NCBI GenBank assembly: GCA_934255435.1
Contig: CAKQNZ010000008.1
Location: 1 to 26,562 of the forward strand
Length of the DNA: 26,562 nt
Source: an uncultured Clostridia bacterium
Lineage (GTDB): Bacteria; Bacillota; Clostridia; Peptostreptococcales; Anaerovoracaceae
Reading direction: 5' to 3'
The notes beneath the pieces were generated by a model. It was not told the origin of the DNA. It searched no databases and saw only the letters and a program-made list of their open reading frames with translations. The position numbers were made by a program, and so were the translations under genes. This document shows positions 24,831-26,562 of the stretch, one piece after another (position 1 is the first letter of the stretch; the number at the start of each line of letters is the position of its first letter).

Positions 24831-24971
24831 ATATTCACCTCTTATTGCATAGTAGTAGTTTTTATAGTCCCTCTCCAGGGACTTGACAATAGACTGCCTG
24901 AGATCCTGCGGTCTGTTTGGTTTTCTGCTGCATGATGCTCATACAGCAGATACGGCCGCATCATCTCCGCT
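24831..24971 (-). other. cwlJ-gerQ interval with hairpin and a doubtful 40-codon frame
   Basis: A 7-bp stem AGTCCCT/AGGGACT (24883-24866) with loop GGAG lies shortly before the gerQ ribosome binding site. A small frame from ATG 24964 or 24961 to TAA 24842 (starting MMRPYLLYEHHAAENQ) fills the gap and ends on the gerQ ribosome binding site, but GGAG is too close to its start and it resembles nothing I know. I do not call it a gene. Confidence 0.3.
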
Positions 24972-25409
24972 TCATGTTTGCGCATAATAAGAAGTAGGTA
25001 TATAAAAGCAATGATTTCCTACTCTGTTGTGCAGTACTCCTACATTGGTCGGGAAATATGACGCACATCTGGTGCTGTAGGGATTGTAGAAAAAGAGCGA
25101 ATTGTCCACGCCATTGAGTATGCCGCCTGACAGTGCCCAGTCGACTATCTCGTAATGCTCTTCTCCGGGGTCCATGTTATATACGTTCTGAGGATTGTAT
25201 GAACCGCCCACGCTGGTCTTCATGCAGGTGAACTGGTTCCTCTGTTCTATGACGTTCCTGACATTGCCGCCCTCATTGATGCGGGAAAATTCACCATAGG
25301 TTATGTTCGCCCTGTTCATGATGACAGTCGCAACAGCCCGCATTCCCGTATCCCCTTCGCCGCCGGCTTCGCACTGGATAAGCCTTGCGAAAAGTTCTCT
25401 TGTGTCCAT
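24972..25409 (-). CDS. cwlJ: Spore cortex-lytic hydrolase CwlJ
   Basis: CwlJ degrades the spore cortex during germination, triggered by release of Ca-dipicolinate. The 145-residue protein is a single hydrolase_2 (SleB/CwlJ) domain without signal peptide, as usual for CwlJ, which reaches the coat from the mother cell. The catalytic glutamate is E14 in LIQCEAGGEG; AVATVIMNRAN, RNQFTC and NSLFFYNP are further family blocks. The start is ATG 25409 with AAAGGTGG about 8 bases upstream; a GTG at 25421 overlaps that site. It lies 49 bases after the spoVAF-type gene and 141 before gerQ, the protein needed for its placement. Confidence 0.94.
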   Translation of the reverse strand: MDTRELFARLIQCEAGGEGDTGMRAVATVIMNRANITYGEFSRINEGGNVRNVIEQRNQFTCMKTSVGGSYNPQNVYNMDPGEEHYEIVDWALSGGILNGVDNSLFFYNPYSTRCASYFPTNVGVLHNRVGNHCFYIPTSYYAQT

Positions 25410-25458
25410 TGCTTTTTCCACCTTTCAAAATTACTGCTACGTTACTATATGACCGGGG

Positions 25459-26562
25459 CTATTTCTTGGTTCGAAAAATCAGGCGTTTTAATTTTTTTCC
25501 ATCCCATGGTATCATCGGATAGAGGTATGAAGTACCCACCAGTGTCTTCGTACATGCCATGACTGCCATCGACAGCACGAAGGCTGCAGCCATGCCGGGC
25601 CAGCCGAAAAAGTGCGCTCCTGTGAGCATCAGGACTCTTACGAATTTGACAGCATATCCAAGTTCGATGCTGGGCTGAGTGAAACTTGCCAGTGCCACCA
25701 CTGCCATACAGAGTATCGTCTGCGGCACGAACCATCCAGATGAAACAGAAAACTCACCGAGCACAAGTGCTCCTATGACAGACAGGGACATCCCCAGTGA
25801 CTCCGGCGTATTCAGCGATGCCAGTTTGAGACCATCCACCGCCAGTTCCAGCAGCAGGAACTGTACGAATATACTTATTGCAAATTCCTCTTCTGTTATG
25901 AAGAATTTCAGCCCCTCGTATGTCGGTATATCGCCTTCCGCAAACAGCAGATATACCGGCGTGGCGAACAGTATCACGATGATATTCACAATCCTGAGGA
26001 ACCTGAAATAATTGCCCGTGATGACAGGAAAGTAATAGTCATCCACATCCTGAAGGAAGTCGAATATTCCCGCCGGCAGCAGTATCACAGTCGGTGAATT
26101 ATCCACTATGACAGCTATCTTTCCTTCCTCGATATGGGCTGCGATTATATCAGGCCGCTGCGTATACCGGACTTTAGGGAAAGGATTCAGCAGTCCTTTT
26201 TTCCTGCCGAGAAGGGCTTCCACAAGCGTCTGTTCTGTGACCGTCAGCCCCTCTATCCGCAATGAACTGAGGCTTTTGTCCAGTCTTTCCACCAGCCTGC
26301 TGTCGGCCTTGTTCCTGAGATACACCATCGAAGTGTCGGACTTTGTCATTTCACCTATGTTATATATCTTGAATATCAGATCATTGTCACGGATACGACG
26401 CCTGATCAGTGCGATATTCGTCATCATGGACTCTACGAATCCATCCTTTGATCCTCTCAGACTCTGCTCTTTTGAGGGCTCCGAAACACTCCTCAATGGA
26501 TATGATCTGCAGTCTATTATTATTATCCCGTCATATCCTGATATCAGCAACGGTACAAGCCC
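25459..26562 (-). CDS. spoVAF: GerA-family spore germination protein, SpoVAF type (5' end beyond window)
   Basis: The visible 368 residues are the C-terminal three quarters of a GerA-family membrane protein of about 490. SpoVAF features are GYDGIIIIDCRSYPLRSVSE, ALIRRRIRDNDL and NPFPKVRYTQRPDIIAAHIE. After the soluble N-domain come about five hydrophobic segments, from FRFLRIVNIIVILFATPVYL to the end, with a PESLGMSLSVIGALVLGEF block shared with GerA A-subunits. The frame is open to the window edge with GLVPLLISGYD, so the TTG at 26550 is not the start. In Bacillus, SpoVAF speeds germination in the spore inner membrane. It precedes cwlJ on the same strand, probably one operon. Confidence 0.9.
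   Translation of the reverse strand, partial: GLVPLLISGYDGIIIIDCRSYPLRSVSEPSKEQSLRGSKDGFVESMMTNIALIRRRIRDNDLIFKIYNIGEMTKSDTSMVYLRNKADSRLVERLDKSLSSLRIEGLTVTEQTLVEALLGRKKGLLNPFPKVRYTQRPDIIAAHIEEGKIAVIVDNSPTVILLPAGIFDFLQDVDDYYFPVITGNYFRFLRIVNIIVILFATPVYLLFAEGDIPTYEGLKFFITEEEFAISIFVQFLLLELAVDGLKLASLNTPESLGMSLSVIGALVLGEFSVSSGWFVPQTILCMAVVALASFTQPSIELGYAVKFVRVLMLTGAHFFGWPGMAAAFVLSMAVMACTKTLVGTSYLYPMIPWDGKKLKRLIFRTKK

Noticed and set aside
1..26562. CRISPR arrays, tRNA or rRNA genes, insertion sequences, restriction or toxin-antitoxin systems
   Set aside because: I saw no regular spaced repeats, tRNA- or rRNA-like sequence, transposase motifs with terminal repeats, or paired defence genes.

Overview
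The window comes from an endospore-forming, low-to-middle-GC member of the Clostridia. The evidence is spoIIGA-sigE, sigG, gerQ, cwlJ and a spoVAF-type gene, strong GGAGG ribosome binding sites, and Firmicutes-style ribosomal and arginine gene blocks. A close match to one genus cannot be made by eye; the style of the surface proteins and the gene order would fit the Anaerovoracaceae/Eubacteriales group, which is inference. Almost everything is on the minus strand. Only sigG and an L,D-transpeptidase gene are on the plus strand.

Layout: (1) 1-219 holds the 5' end of an unidentified minus-strand gene. Its control region has two perfect Spo0A boxes one helical turn apart, a perfect 14+14 inverted repeat and a sigma-A-like promoter. 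(2) 220-1963 is a two-gene unit: a TPR protein followed by a DUF4037 nucleotidyltransferase-like protein. (3) 2163-2933 is sigG, facing argD across a shared terminator. (4) 3012-7281 is argC-argJ-argB-argD, with a good promoter and two ARG boxes 2 bp apart. (5) 7452-9038 is spoIIGA-sigE, with a promoter whose -35/-10 spacing is about 21 bp, recalling the Spo0A-dependent spoIIG promoter of Bacillus. (6) 9205-10330 is infC-rpmI-rplT with a non-canonical AUA start for infC and a leader containing a clear attenuator of the L20-leader type. (7) 10589-15582 is trxA, then dnaE-pfkA. (8) 15703-17100 is a YkuD L,D-transpeptidase. (9) 17188-23802 is an accessory region with two large secreted surface proteins (BIG2, leucine-rich repeat and FN3-like domains) and a decayed ATP-binding/DNA-binding protein gene. 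(10) 24000-26562 is a spore germination block: spoVAF (cut by the window end), cwlJ and gerQ.

How it fits together: three sporulation loci (SpoIIGA activates pro-sigma-E in the mother cell; sigma-G acts in the forespore; SpoVAF, CwlJ and GerQ act in germination) surround housekeeping genes. In Bacillus the order is spoIIGA-sigE-sigG; here the arg operon lies between sigE and sigG and sigG is inverted. The most unusual point is the start of the 935-residue surface protein gene. The only start codon with a good ribosome binding site is one base out of frame with the gene, and a run of seven A lies just after it. This suggests an off-phase contingency locus, a slippage site or a sequence error.
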